From contig JAYOEY010000002.1 in assembly GCA_038116945.1 (NCBI GenBank), positions 248,001 through 312,000 on the forward strand: 64,000 bases of DNA. Direction: 5' to 3'. Positions 9,123-17,577 of the stretch are shown piece after piece (the first letter of the stretch is position 1; each line of letters starts with the position of its first letter). The stretch is from JAYOEY01 sp038116945 (GTDB lineage Bacteria > Pseudomonadota > Alphaproteobacteria > MPNO01 > UBA2964). The translations under genes and the position numbers were made by a program. Below the pieces are notes generated by a model that saw nothing but the letters and a program-made list of their open reading frames with translations, ran no database searches and was not told the DNA's origin.

Positions 9123-10301
9123 GTGACAAACGCGGTAATGCCCAGCTATGCGCGCATCGATATTTCCTTCGAGCGGGGCGAGGGCGCTTATCTGTTTACA
9201 GCCGACGGAAGCCGCTATCTCGATTTCGCGTCCGGCGTGGCGGTCAATTCGCTCGGCCATTCCCATCCTCATCTGGTCGCAGCGCTTCAGGCGCAGGCGG
9301 GACAGCTCTGGCACTGCTCCAACCTGTATCGGGTCCCGGGGCAGGAACGTCTCGCAGAACGGCTGGTGGCGAACAGTTTCGCCGACACAGCGTTTTTCTG
9401 TAACTCGGGCGCTGAGGCGGTCGAGGCGGGCCTCAAGATCGTCCGCAAATATCAGGATACGAAAGGCGCTTCCGAACGCTACCGGACCATCGTGTTCGAA
9501 GGCAGTTTTCACGGCCGCACCCTCTCGACCATTTCCGCGGGCGCCAGCGATGCGCACCGTGCGGGGTTCGGCCCAATGCTCGACGGGTTCGACCGGGTGG
9601 CGTTCGGCAATCTGAACGAGGTCCGCAACGCGGTGACAAGGGAAACCGCGGCAATCCTCGTCGAACCGGTCCAGGGCGAGGGAGGCATTCGCCCCGCCGA
9701 GGCGGCTTTCCTGAAGGGGTTGAGGGAGACCTGCGACGAATTCGGCCTGCTGCTGTTCTTTGACGAGGTTCAGACCGGCATGGGCCGGACCGGCACGCTG
9801 TTCGGCTACCAGCAGAGCGGCGTCACGCCTGACGTCATGTCGCTAGCCAAGGGGCTCGGCGGCGGTTTTCCGATCGGCGTCTGTCTCGCGACCGCGGCGG
9901 CGGCGGCGGGAATCACCCCCGGTACGCACGGCAGCACGTTCGGCGGCAATCCGCTTGCGTGCGCCGCCGGCAATGCTGTTCTCGATGTGATGCTTGAGGA
10001 CGGGTTTCTCGACCATGCCCGGGCAATGGGCGAATTGATGTTTGCGGAAATGCGGCGCCTGAAGGACAGCTATCCTGCCGTCATCGGCGAGGTGCGGGGC
10101 ACGGGATTGATGATCGGCCTCAAATGCGTTCCGCCCGCGGGCGAGATGGTGACCGCCTGCCGCGAGGCCGGTCTGCTGACGGTCCCCGCCGGAGACAATG
10201 TGATGCGCCTGTTGCCGCCGCTGATCATCGGCGAAAGCCATGTCGCGGAAGCGGCCGCAAAAGTGGAGACGGCCTGCAGGGCCGTGGCGGGCGATGGCTA
10301 A
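9123..10301 (+). CDS. argD: Acetylornithine/succinylornithine aminotransferase
   Basis: A 392-residue class III PLP aminotransferase that converts N-acetylglutamate semialdehyde to N-acetylornithine in arginine synthesis. Visible marks are NSGAEAVEAGLK for phosphate binding, FDEVQTGMGRTG with the cofactor Asp, and SLAKGLGGGFPIG with the Schiff-base Lys243. The start is GTG at 9123; an ATG at 9138 is possible. The 3' end overlaps argF by 8 bp, giving the argD-argF-hslO order common in alphaproteobacteria. Confidence 0.93.
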   Translation: MTNAVMPSYARIDISFERGEGAYLFTADGSRYLDFASGVAVNSLGHSHPHLVAALQAQAGQLWHCSNLYRVPGQERLAERLVANSFADTAFFCNSGAEAVEAGLKIVRKYQDTKGASERYRTIVFEGSFHGRTLSTISAGASDAHRAGFGPMLDGFDRVAFGNLNEVRNAVTRETAAILVEPVQGEGGIRPAEAAFLKGLRETCDEFGLLLFFDEVQTGMGRTGTLFGYQQSGVTPDVMSLAKGLGGGFPIGVCLATAAAAAGITPGTHGSTFGGNPLACAAGNAVLDVMLEDGFLDHARAMGELMFAEMRRLKDSYPAVIGEVRGTGLMIGLKCVPPAGEMVTACREAGLLTVPAGDNVMRLLPPLIIGESHVAEAAAKVETACRAVAGDG

Positions 10302-11208
10302 GGACGCCTCCCCGAAGCATTTTCTCGATCTCGATGCGATATCCGCCGGAGATCTGAGGCGGATCGTCGATCTCGGATGCGATTTTCGCGACGGGAAAGG
10401 GCCTTCCCTGCCATTGGCCGGCAAGATGCTGGCGATGATTTTCGAGAAACCCTCGACCCGGACGCGCGTTTCGTTCGAGGTCGGCATGAAGCAGCTCGGC
10501 GGCGACGCCGTGATCCTCAATCAGGCCGACATGCAGATCGGCCGCGGAGAAACCATCGCCGATACCGCGCGGGTGCTCAGCCGCTATGTCGACGCCATAA
10601 CGCTCCGGACCAACGATCCCGACAAGCTCGACGAGCTGGCGCAGAACGCGACCATCCCGGTCATCAATGCGCTGAGCGACCGGTCGCATCCGTGCCAGCT
10701 CATGGCCGACATCATGACCTTCGAACAGCATCGCGGCCCGATCGCCGGGCGGACGGTTGCCTGGGTCGGCGACGGCAACAACATGGCGACCACCTGGATT
10801 CAGGCCGCGGCGCGTTTCGGATTCGCGCTCCGCCTCGCCTGTCCGGCGACGCTCTCGCCCGATCTGCGCGATGTCGACTGGGCGCGGAACGAGGGGGCGA
10901 CGATCGATCTGACGCCCGACCCGAAGGAAGCCGTCGCCGGCGCGGACTGCGTCGTGACCGACACCTGGGTATCGATGGGCGATCAGCCCGGCGAACGCCG
11001 GAACCGGCTGCTGACGCCATTCCGGGTCGATGAGGAGTTGATGGGCTGTGCGGCGCACGATGCGATCTTCATGCATTGTCTGCCTGCGCATCGCGGCGAG
11101 GAAGTGTCATCCGGGGTTCTGGAAGGACCGCATTCAGTCGTCTGGGACGAGGCGGAAAATCGCCTTCACGCCCAGAAAGGCATTCTGCTCTGGTGCTTCG
11201 GTCTATGA
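10294..11208 (+). CDS. argF: Ornithine carbamoyltransferase
   Basis: 304 residues, the usual length. It joins carbamoyl phosphate to ornithine to make citrulline. It carries the carbamoyl-phosphate loop STRTR (in EKPSTRTRVSFEVG), DRSHPCQ, and the ornithine-side motif HCLPAHRGEE. I chose the ATG at 10294, inside the argD end, because the protein then starts as in homologues (MAKDASPKHFLDLD). Its stop overlaps the hslO start (ATGA). Sharing of one transcript with argD is very likely. Confidence 0.95.
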   Translation: MAKDASPKHFLDLDAISAGDLRRIVDLGCDFRDGKGPSLPLAGKMLAMIFEKPSTRTRVSFEVGMKQLGGDAVILNQADMQIGRGETIADTARVLSRYVDAITLRTNDPDKLDELAQNATIPVINALSDRSHPCQLMADIMTFEQHRGPIAGRTVAWVGDGNNMATTWIQAAARFGFALRLACPATLSPDLRDVDWARNEGATIDLTPDPKEAVAGADCVVTDTWVSMGDQPGERRNRLLTPFRVDEELMGCAAHDAIFMHCLPAHRGEEVSSGVLEGPHSVVWDEAENRLHAQKGILLWCFGL

Positions 11209-12176
11209 GCGACGTCGGTCAGGCGTCAGACTCCGACGATCTAATTCTCCCGTTTCAGCTTGAATCGCTGGCGGCGCAGGGGCGGCTGGTGCGGCTCGGC
11301 GCCGCCGTCCAGAGCGTGGTTGAGGCGCACGACTATCCGGATGCGGTCTCGCATCTGCTTGCGGACGCACAGGCGGTCGCCGGGCTGCTTGCCGGCATCC
11401 TGAAATTCGACGGCGTACTCACCGTTCAGACCAAGGGCGACGGTCCGGTAAACATTCTCGTCGTCGATGTCACCAGCGATGGCGCGATGCGCGGTTATGC
11501 GCAGTTCGACGCCGAAGCGATTTCGCGCGACGGCGATGGCGGACCGCAGCAGATGGTGCCGCGCCTGATCGGCAACGGCTATATGGCCATTACCGTCGAC
11601 CAGGGGCCGGATACGCAGCGCTATCAGGGTATCGTCGAACTTCAGGGTGCAACGCTGGCCGACTGCGCGCACGATTATCTGCGTCAGTCGGCGCAGATTG
11701 ACGCGGTCATTAAGCTTGCATCGGCGCGGGTGGCCGGAGGTGACGGGAGACCGCGCTGGCGATCCGGCGGAATCCTGCTTCAGCGCATGGCGCAGATCGG
11801 TCCGCAGGGACAGTCCGGCGATGCCCGCGATCCGGAAACCGAGGAATCCTGGCGTCGGGCGATCGTTCTGCTCGGCAGCAGCACATCCGGGGAGCTCACC
11901 GATCCGGACCTGCATCCCAACGACCTTCTTTACCGGCTGTTCAACGAGGACGGCGTCCGCGTGTTCGAACGCTCGCCGCTCTACATGCTGTGCCGGTGCT
12001 CGCGCGAGCGCGTGGCGGACGTTCTCAGGTCGTTTCCGAGGGGCGAGATCGAAGCCATGAAGGACGGCGACGACGTTTCGGTGAAATGCGAGTTCTGCAA
12101 CGCGGATTACCGTTTCGATCCCGGTGCCATCGAAGCGCTGTACGCGGTCGGCGCCATAGAATCGCCGAATTCCTGA
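11205..12176 (+). CDS. hslO: Hsp33 redox-regulated holdase chaperone
   Basis: A 323-residue cytosolic chaperone that is switched on by oxidation. The C-terminal zinc-redox domain shows the expected four cysteines, C263-x-C265 and C295-x2-C298. The N-terminal part includes LAGILKFDGVLTVQTKGDG and a GNGYMAITVD segment typical of the family. Translation is coupled to argF through ATGA. The link between arginine genes and hslO is conserved in alphaproteobacteria but its meaning is not known. Confidence 0.93.
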   Translation: MSDVGQASDSDDLILPFQLESLAAQGRLVRLGAAVQSVVEAHDYPDAVSHLLADAQAVAGLLAGILKFDGVLTVQTKGDGPVNILVVDVTSDGAMRGYAQFDAEAISRDGDGGPQQMVPRLIGNGYMAITVDQGPDTQRYQGIVELQGATLADCAHDYLRQSAQIDAVIKLASARVAGGDGRPRWRSGGILLQRMAQIGPQGQSGDARDPETEESWRRAIVLLGSSTSGELTDPDLHPNDLLYRLFNEDGVRVFERSPLYMLCRCSRERVADVLRSFPRGEIEAMKDGDDVSVKCEFCNADYRFDPGAIEALYAVGAIESPNS

Positions 12177-12259
12177 TCGATTCCCTACCCGATTCTTGAA
12201 ATGGCGTTTACCGCCGTGCGACAGTCCGTTGCGCGGAGCGAACAGACCGGTGGGCCACT

Positions 12260-12847
12260 ATGAAACATTTTTTTCTTGTTATTCTCGCCTGGTGCGCGCT
12301 GCCGCTGTTCGGCTGCGAGACGCAGCCTGCGCCGCGCCAGTTCGCCGAACTGCGGTTCGGCCATTTGCCGCCGATCCGGCTCACGGCTTCCGAGATACAG
12401 GTCGTGGAGCAGTACAGGACCAATGCCGCCAGTCCGCATGTCGAAGCCGAGTTTCCCGTCCAGCCGGCGACGGCCGCAGCGCAATGGGCGCGCGACCGGC
12501 TGCAGGCGGCCGGCGGGCCGAATGTCGTCCGCGTCACGATTCTCAACGGCGCCGTCGTCGAGGTGCCGCTGAAACGCACCACCGGCATCAAGGGCGCCTT
12601 CACGACAGACCAGTCCGAACGCTACGACGCCACGCTGGAACTCAAGGTGCAGATATTGTCGTCTGGCGGCCGCGAGCTCGCAGCCGTCTCGTCGCGCGCG
12701 ACGCGTTCCCGGTCCGTACCCGAGAACGTTACGCTCGCCGAACGTGAAAAAATATGGTTCGCCATAACCGAGGCGATGATGAACGATCTGAACGCCTCGC
12801 TGGAAGAACAGATCAGGCTGCATTTCGGGCGCTGGACGTCGCGGTAG
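12260..12847 (+). CDS. Predicted lipoprotein of unknown function
   Basis: A 195-residue protein with a lipoprotein signal: a short basic start, a hydrophobic stretch and the lipobox LFGC with Cys19. The mature part has no enzyme motif that I recognise. It contains RVTILNGAVVEVPLK and a run of mixed alpha/beta sequence, ending in a charged helix. It lies 83 bp after hslO on the same strand. It is probably attached to a membrane in the envelope. I cannot name a role. Confidence 0.7.
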   Translation: MKHFFLVILAWCALPLFGCETQPAPRQFAELRFGHLPPIRLTASEIQVVEQYRTNAASPHVEAEFPVQPATAAAQWARDRLQAAGGPNVVRVTILNGAVVEVPLKRTTGIKGAFTTDQSERYDATLELKVQILSSGGRELAAVSSRATRSRSVPENVTLAEREKIWFAITEAMMNDLNASLEEQIRLHFGRWTSR

Positions 12848-12934
12848 AGGCAGGCGCCATCGGGTTCGCGAGGCTTGACGAGCGGAGGCTGGAGGCGGCT
12901 AATATTCGCCATCCCGCGACAGGAGGACGCTCAT

Positions 12935-13354
12935 ATGGCCATCGATATCATCAATGTCGGCGAAATCGCTCACGCCGAAAAGAAACGCACCAAGGTCTTC
13001 ACCACCCGCAAGATGCATGCGTGGGTGCATTATTACCCGACCCCGGGCGACCACGACGACATGCACTGCCATAACCAGGACCAGACCTTCATCTGTTTCG
13101 AGGGCCAGTGCACCATGCATTTTCCCGACGGCGGAAAGGCGGTTCTGAACCCCGGCATGGCGGCGCTGATCCAGGGCGGCAGTTTCTATCAGCTCGAAAA
13201 TTCGGGCGATGGGCCCATGGTCCTGATGGGCAACCGGTCGGGGCATCAGGACGACGTGATGATCATCGATTACGAAACGCGCAAGGACGTCCGCGAGAAA
13301 TACGGCACCGGACAGGTCCGCGTTCACGACCGGGAAGAAGCGCCGATCGACTGA
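12935..13354 (+). CDS. Small cupin-domain protein
   Basis: A 139-residue single-domain cupin. The start is the ATG at 12935, preceded by a strong AGGAGG site at 12921. The first cupin motif is GDHDDMHCHNQDQTFICFEG, with histidines and a glutamine in place of the usual G-x5-H-x-H-x4-E ligand set, and the second contains LIQGGSFYQLENSGDGP. A metal-binding cupin is likely, with an unassigned reaction (dioxygenase, isomerase or sensor). An intrinsic terminator follows at 13376. Confidence 0.82.
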   Translation: MAIDIINVGEIAHAEKKRTKVFTTRKMHAWVHYYPTPGDHDDMHCHNQDQTFICFEGQCTMHFPDGGKAVLNPGMAALIQGGSFYQLENSGDGPMVLMGNRSGHQDDVMIIDYETRKDVREKYGTGQVRVHDREEAPID

Positions 13355-13375
13355 CGAAAGCGGTTTCGGCACAGA

Positions 13376-13402
13376 AAGCGGCCCTGCGGGGCCGCTTTTT
13401 TT
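13376..13402 (+). terminator. Intrinsic terminator after the cupin gene
   Basis: An 8-bp GC-rich stem (AGCGGCCC/GGGCCGCT) with a 4-nt loop is followed by seven T residues. It lies 22 bp past the cupin stop. The T tract overlaps the trkH stop codon on the other strand, so the hairpin may also end the trkH transcript, with a poorer U tract in that direction. Confidence 0.8.
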
Positions 13403-14849
13403 ATCCGCGCCAGAAGGACGGCATGAACAGCACCAGAACGGTAAACAGTTCGAGCCGCCCGAGCAGCATGGCGAACGACAGCACCCATTTGGCGCCGTCG
13501 GGCAACGGCGCGAACGTACCGGTCGGACCGATGATGGGGCCCATCGCGGGGCCGACGTTGCAGATCGCCGTGGCGGCCCCGGAAATTGCCGTGATGAAGT
13601 CGAGCCCCAGCATGCCGAGTATGACGGCGATTGCGGTAAAGCTGAGAATGAAGAAGTAGAAAAAGCTCATCACCGAGCTTGAAACCTCGTCCGAAATCGG
13701 CCGGTGATTGTAGTGCGGCACGAACACGCCATGCGGCTGCAACAGGCGCTGAAGCTGGGTGCGCGCGGTAGCGACCAGAATCTGGAACCGGAAGACCTTG
13801 ATGCCGCATGCGGTCGAGCCGGCGCAGCCGCCGATGAACATGACGACGAACAGAACCACGATCGGAAAATTTCCCCAGGACTGGTAGTCGCCCAGCGTGT
13901 AGCCGGTACCGGTCAGCAGGGAAACCGTGTTGAAGGACGCGACGATGATCGCTTCGCCGGGTTCGAACCGGTGGTTGAAGAAAAGCCAGGCGGCGACCGA
14001 AAGCGACGAAAGGGCGGCGATCGCGAGGAAGACGCGAACCTGCGAATCGCGGAAGATCGCAAATGACCCGTCGCGGACCAGCCCGAGATACAGCAGAAAC
14101 GGCATCGCGCCTACGAGCATGCCTAAAATAATGAAAATTTCGGTTCCCGCGCCGCGGAATTCGGCAAGGGAATTATCCGAACTGGAATAGCCGCCTGTCG
14201 CGATCGTCGTCATTGCGTGGACCACCGCATGAAAACTGTCCATGCCGAGGATCCAGAGGCCCAGCCACCAGATCACGGTAAGCGCGATATAGATGACGGC
14301 GATCCAGGCGGCGATCGCACCGGCGCGCGGCAGAGCCTTTTCCTGCGTCTCGAACGCCTCGACGCGAAACATCTGCATCCCGCCGACCCGCAGGATCGGC
14401 AGCACCGCAATCGCCATGACAATGATGCCGATGCCGCCGAGCCATTGCAGCAGGGCGCGCCACAGGAGGATGCCCTTGGGCGCCCGGTCGAGCCCGCTCA
14501 TCACGGTCGATCCGGTCGTCGTTATGCCCGACATCGCCTCGAAGAACGCGTCGGTATAGGTGAATCTCAGATCGGAAAACGCGAAAGGCAGGGCGGCAAA
14601 GGTGGTCAGCACGAGCCAGCTCGCCGTGGTCAGGGCGAAGGCCTGCCGGATGGAGATCCGGCGGATCGGCGACCGGTTGGTGAAGACCAGAACCCCGCCG
14701 ACGAAAATCGTCAGGAGGCTGGCGCTGGCGAAAACCTTCCAGTCCGGATGGCCATCGATTACATCGACGGCGAACGGCGCCAGCATGGCGACGGCAAGGG
14801 TCATCAGCAGAAGGCCGATGACGAAAAGCGCTGGTCGATAGTCGAACAT
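13401..14849 (-). CDS. trkH: Trk/Ktr potassium uptake protein, pore subunit
   Basis: A 482-residue polytopic inner-membrane protein. The four P-loops of TrkH are visible in order: GITTTGSTVM, TIATGGYSS, LLTGTGYTLGDY and CNVGPAMGP, with the selectivity-filter glycines. It conducts potassium, normally together with a TrkA NAD-binding ring; no trkA is in this window. It is convergent with the cupin gene. Upstream lies folE (35-bp gap), so folE and trkH may share a message. Confidence 0.92.
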   Translation of the reverse strand: MFDYRPALFVIGLLLMTLAVAMLAPFAVDVIDGHPDWKVFASASLLTIFVGGVLVFTNRSPIRRISIRQAFALTTASWLVLTTFAALPFAFSDLRFTYTDAFFEAMSGITTTGSTVMSGLDRAPKGILLWRALLQWLGGIGIIVMAIAVLPILRVGGMQMFRVEAFETQEKALPRAGAIAAWIAVIYIALTVIWWLGLWILGMDSFHAVVHAMTTIATGGYSSSDNSLAEFRGAGTEIFIILGMLVGAMPFLLYLGLVRDGSFAIFRDSQVRVFLAIAALSSLSVAAWLFFNHRFEPGEAIIVASFNTVSLLTGTGYTLGDYQSWGNFPIVVLFVVMFIGGCAGSTACGIKVFRFQILVATARTQLQRLLQPHGVFVPHYNHRPISDEVSSSVMSFFYFFILSFTAIAVILGMLGLDFITAISGAATAICNVGPAMGPIIGPTGTFAPLPDGAKWVLSFAMLLGRLELFTVLVLFMPSFWRG

Positions 14850-14884
14850 GAGCGCCTACCTGAGAGCTGCGGGCTGGTCCTGGG

Positions 14885-15532
14885 TCAGACGATCGTACCC
14901 GGCCCCGAGGTCGGGTTGCCGATCGCGGACAGAAATTCGCGGCGGGTTTCGCCATGGTCGCGAAAGGCGCCGATCATCTGGCTCGTCACCATGGTCAGTC
15001 CCGACTTGTGGACGCCGCGGGTCGACATGCAGCCGTGGCTCGCTTCTATAACGACGCCGACGCCTTTTGGCTTCAGGACCTCGTTCAGCGTATTGGCGAT
15101 CTGCGCCGTCATCCTTTCCTGGATCTGCAGCCGCTTGGCATAGGCGTCGACCAGACGCGCCAGCTTGGAAATGCCCACCACGCGGCTGTTCGGCAGATAG
15201 GCGACATGCGCCTTGCCGATGATCGGCGCGAGGTGGTGCTCGCAATGGGATTCGAAACGGACGTTTCGCAAGATCACCATCTCGTCGTACCCCTCGACCT
15301 CCTCGAAGGTGCGCGACAGAATCTCGACCGGATCGACTTCGTAACCCTCGAACCATTCTCCGAAAGCCCTGGTGACCCGCTTCGGCGTATCGAGAAGCCC
15401 CTCGCGGTCCGGGTCGTCGCCGGCCCAGCGAAGGAGCGTACGAACAGCTTCCTCCGCCTCCTCCTGGCTCGGAAGTTCTGATACGACGTGTGGCGCCGGG
15501 GTCGGGCGTAATCTGTCTTTGGGCGTGGACAA
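14885..15532 (-). CDS. folE: GTP cyclohydrolase I
   Basis: A 215-residue cytosolic enzyme that makes 7,8-dihydroneopterin triphosphate from GTP, the first step to folate. It has the zinc ligands in SHCEHHLAP and the second Cys in SHGCMSTRGV, plus the conserved LSKLAR-like segment ISKLARLVDAYAKR. I accept the TTG at 15532 as start because an AAGGA site lies 7-8 bases upstream and no nearby ATG fits. apaG is upstream on the same strand. Confidence 0.94.
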   Translation of the reverse strand: MSTPKDRLRPTPAPHVVSELPSQEEAEEAVRTLLRWAGDDPDREGLLDTPKRVTRAFGEWFEGYEVDPVEILSRTFEEVEGYDEMVILRNVRFESHCEHHLAPIIGKAHVAYLPNSRVVGISKLARLVDAYAKRLQIQERMTAQIANTLNEVLKPKGVGVVIEASHGCMSTRGVHKSGLTMVTSQMIGAFRDHGETRREFLSAIGNPTSGPGTIV

Positions 15533-15555
15533 TTGAATGTTCCTTTTGACGAGAA

Positions 15556-15582
15556 TCCGGCGCGGAAATCCGCTGCGCCGGA
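15556..15582 (-). terminator. Possible terminator hairpin between apaG and folE
   Basis: An inverted repeat TCCGGCGC...GCGCCGGA with an inner GCGGA/CCGC stem lies 13 bp past the apaG stop. On the minus strand it is followed by ATTCTCG and has no U tract, so it could be an attenuating hairpin or a weak terminator. Confidence 0.35.
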
Positions 15583-15595
15583 AACCGGCGGGACG

Positions 15596-15988
15596 TCAGT
15601 TGATCTGTCGCGCCTGGTAAGGACTATCCAGCGAAAACGCCGGAATTTCGATGTCGAACTGTTCGCCTCCCAGCGTTTCCATCTGGTATGAGCCCACCAT
15701 GATCCCCGATGGCGTTCCGAGTGGCGTTCCGCTGGTGTATTCGAAGGCGTCGCCCGGTGTCAGCGTCGGTTGTTCGCCAACCACGCCGTCGCCGCGCACT
15801 TCGTGAACGCGGCCCAGAGCGTCGGTGATATTCCAGTAGCGCGTCAGCAGCTTCACCGTCTGTTCGCCGGCATTTTCGATTTTCACCTGGTAGGCCCATA
15901 CGTAATGGTCCTCGGACGGTGACGACTGATCTTCAAGAAATGTCGGTTCGACGGTCACTCGAATCGACCGCGTGGTAGAGCTGTACAT
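15596..15988 (-). CDS. apaG: ApaG domain protein
   Basis: 130 residues, the usual ApaG size. It is a fibronectin-III-like beta fold with the family pattern VWAYQVKIEN, LLTRYWNITDA, VRGDGVVGEQP and GSYQME. I start it at the ATG at 15988 (MYSSTTRSIRV), which matches family N termini and has GGAAA just upstream; a longer in-frame start at 16033 is possible. ApaG was named from the E. coli apaH locus and linked to Co/Mg resistance; the biochemical function is not settled. It lies between metZ and folE. Confidence 0.9.
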   Translation of the reverse strand: MYSSTTRSIRVTVEPTFLEDQSSPSEDHYVWAYQVKIENAGEQTVKLLTRYWNITDALGRVHEVRGDGVVGEQPTLTPGDAFEYTSGTPLGTPSGIMVGSYQMETLGGEQFDIEIPAFSLDSPYQARQIN

Positions 15989-16107
15989 GACGTTTCCGTA
16001 CCTATCCGCGCGGCCGGCGAACGGCCGCTCCATACCAGATATATCCTAGTGCGATCCGGTCAAGGGGACAACGCATCGCTGCATCGACCGGCGCCGGCGA
16101 TAATCCT

Positions 16108-17307
16108 TTATTTGCTGGTTTCCAGCGCCTGGGCGATGTCTTCCTTCAGGTCTTCCACGTCTTCCAGCCCGATCGAGAGCCGGACAAATCCGTCCGTAAT
16201 GCCGAGATGCGCCCTCTCTTCCGCCGAAATTCGCTGATGGGTGGTGGTTGCCGGGTGCGTGCTCAGGCTCTTGGCGTCGCCCAGATTGTTCGAGACGTCG
16301 AATATCTTCATCGCGTTCATGAACCGGAACGCCCGTTCCTTGCTGCCGCCGAGATCGAGACACACGACCGAACCGAAATCCGACATCTGCTTCTTCGCGA
16401 GCTCGTGCTGCGGATGCGACGCCAGGCCCGGATAGAGCACCCGGGTCGGCTCTCCGCGCGCCTCAAGGAATTCCGCCACCTCCGTCGCGTTCCGGCAATG
16501 GCGCTCGACGCGAAGATCGAGCGTTTCGAGCGACTTCAGCAGCACCCAGGCGTTGAACGGACTCATCGACGGTCCTGTGTGGCGATAGAATGGCGACAGC
16601 TTTTCGTTGACGAATTCCTCGGTCGACAGGATCGCGCCGCCCATGACGCGGCCCTGACCGTCGATATGCTTGGTCGTCGAATAGACCACGACGTCCGCGC
16701 CAAGCTGCAGGGGCTTCTGCAGAATGGGAGAAGCGAACACGTTGTCGACGATGACTTTCGCCCCGGCCTTGTGAGCCATCTCGGCGACGGCGGGCAGGTC
16801 GATGATCTCGAGACCCGGGTTCGACGGGGTCTCCATGAAGACCGCCGCGGTCGGCCGGCTCAGCGCCCGTTTCCACTGATCGAGTTCGGCACCGTCGACG
16901 ATGTCGACCTCGATGCCCCATCCCGGCAGGATTTCGGTCAGGATGAACTGGCAGGAGCCGAACAGCGCGCGCGAGCCCACCACGTGATCGCCTGCCTTGA
17001 GAAAGCAGGCCATGGACGCGAACACCGCCGCCATGCCGCTCGCCGTCGCGCGGCAGGCCTCCGCGCCTTCGAGCAGCGCAAGCCGGTCCTGGAACATTTC
17101 GTTGGTCGGGTTGCCGTAGCGCGAATAGATGAAACGCTCGATTTCGTTCTTGAACGCCGCCTCGGCCTGTTCGGCGCTGTCATAGACGAAGCCCGAGGTC
17201 ATGAAGATCGCCTCGTTGGTTTCGTCGAATTCGGTCCGCCGCGTTCCGCCCCTTACCAGCCGCGTCTGCGGACGCCAGTTCCGTTCCAGTTCTTTGCCTG
17301 CCGCCAT
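16108..17307 (-). CDS. metZ: O-succinylhomoserine sulfhydrylase
   Basis: A 399-residue PLP enzyme of the Cys/Met metabolism family. It makes homocysteine directly from O-succinylhomoserine and sulfide. Motifs are SRYGNPT, the cofactor Asp in VIVDNVFASP, and the PLP lysine in YSTTKHIDGQGR. The N-terminal wording (RPQTRLVRGGTRRTEFDETNEAIF) is typical of alphaproteobacterial MetZ. Upstream are a SAM-II aptamer, an intrinsic terminator and a small hairpin beside the ribosome site, so expression should fall when S-adenosylmethionine is abundant. Confidence 0.94.
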   Translation of the reverse strand: MAAGKELERNWRPQTRLVRGGTRRTEFDETNEAIFMTSGFVYDSAEQAEAAFKNEIERFIYSRYGNPTNEMFQDRLALLEGAEACRATASGMAAVFASMACFLKAGDHVVGSRALFGSCQFILTEILPGWGIEVDIVDGAELDQWKRALSRPTAAVFMETPSNPGLEIIDLPAVAEMAHKAGAKVIVDNVFASPILQKPLQLGADVVVYSTTKHIDGQGRVMGGAILSTEEFVNEKLSPFYRHTGPSMSPFNAWVLLKSLETLDLRVERHCRNATEVAEFLEARGEPTRVLYPGLASHPQHELAKKQMSDFGSVVCLDLGGSKERAFRFMNAMKIFDVSNNLGDAKSLSTHPATTTHQRISAEERAHLGITDGFVRLSIGLEDVEDLKEDIAQALETSK

Positions 17308-17318
17308 CTTTCTCTCCC

Positions 17319-17335
17319 TGGGCGCTCTCCGCCCA
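17319..17335 (-). promoter_or_regulatory. Hairpin directly upstream of the metZ ribosome site
   Basis: A 6-bp inverted repeat (TGGGCG/CGCCCA) with a 5-nt loop lies one base before the GGGAGAG ribosome site (17312-17318) of metZ. It could modulate ribosome access. It is separate from the terminator at 17341-17366. Confidence 0.4.
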
Positions 17336-17340
17336 AAATC

Positions 17341-17366
17341 AAAAACCCCGACCGAAGGCCGGGGCT
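17341..17366 (-). terminator. Riboswitch-linked intrinsic terminator before metZ
   Basis: On the minus strand, CCCCGGCC pairs with GGTCGGGG across a TTC loop and is followed by TTTTTGATTTT. It sits between the SAM-II aptamer and the metZ start, where an expression-platform terminator is expected. Its 3' arm GGTCGGGG can also pair with CCCGACC in the aptamer loop (17415-17421), a candidate antiterminator pairing. Confidence 0.75.
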
Positions 17367-17376
17367 GATATGGGCA

Positions 17377-17442
17377 CCGACCTTTTAGCCGCTTGTTTTA
17401 CGTGGCCGCAAGCCGGTCGGGCTCAAATCACCACGGAGGCAA
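17377..17442 (-). promoter_or_regulatory. SAM-II riboswitch aptamer (metA element)
   Basis: The minus strand shows the SAM-II pseudoknot. P1 is CGTGG (17435-17431) with CCACG (17405-17401). P2 is GCTTG (17413-17409) with CAAGC (17395-17391), which crosses P1. The conserved TGATTT follows P1 and GCTAAA lies at 17389-17384. Known SAM-II elements sit before methionine genes in alphaproteobacteria and bind S-adenosylmethionine. Here it is followed by a terminator and metZ, so the expected effect is repression by SAM. Confidence 0.92.
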
Positions 17443-17445
17443 TCT

Positions 17446-17474
17446 CCTTAATCCGCCCGCCTGTTTCCGTCAAG
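17446..17474 (-). promoter_or_regulatory. Candidate metZ promoter
   Basis: TTGACG (17474-17469) is followed at 17 bases by TAAGGA (17451-17446) on the minus strand, just upstream of the SAM-II aptamer. The -35 is good and the -10 is poor, so the call rests partly on position. Confidence 0.4.
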
Positions 17475-17577
17475 AAATCTCGTTCCGGACGGGGCTCGCG
17501 AAAAGTTCAATGGCGCTCCGCGCGATTCTTGCGCAAATAGGGCGTACGCTTACTATGGCCGGATTCCTGTGGAGACG

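Noticed and set aside
13960..13980. tRNA T-arm-like GGTTCGAACC sequences (also at 43,942)
   Set aside because: They lie inside trkH and the cupin gene, and no cloverleaf or acceptor stem surrounds them.
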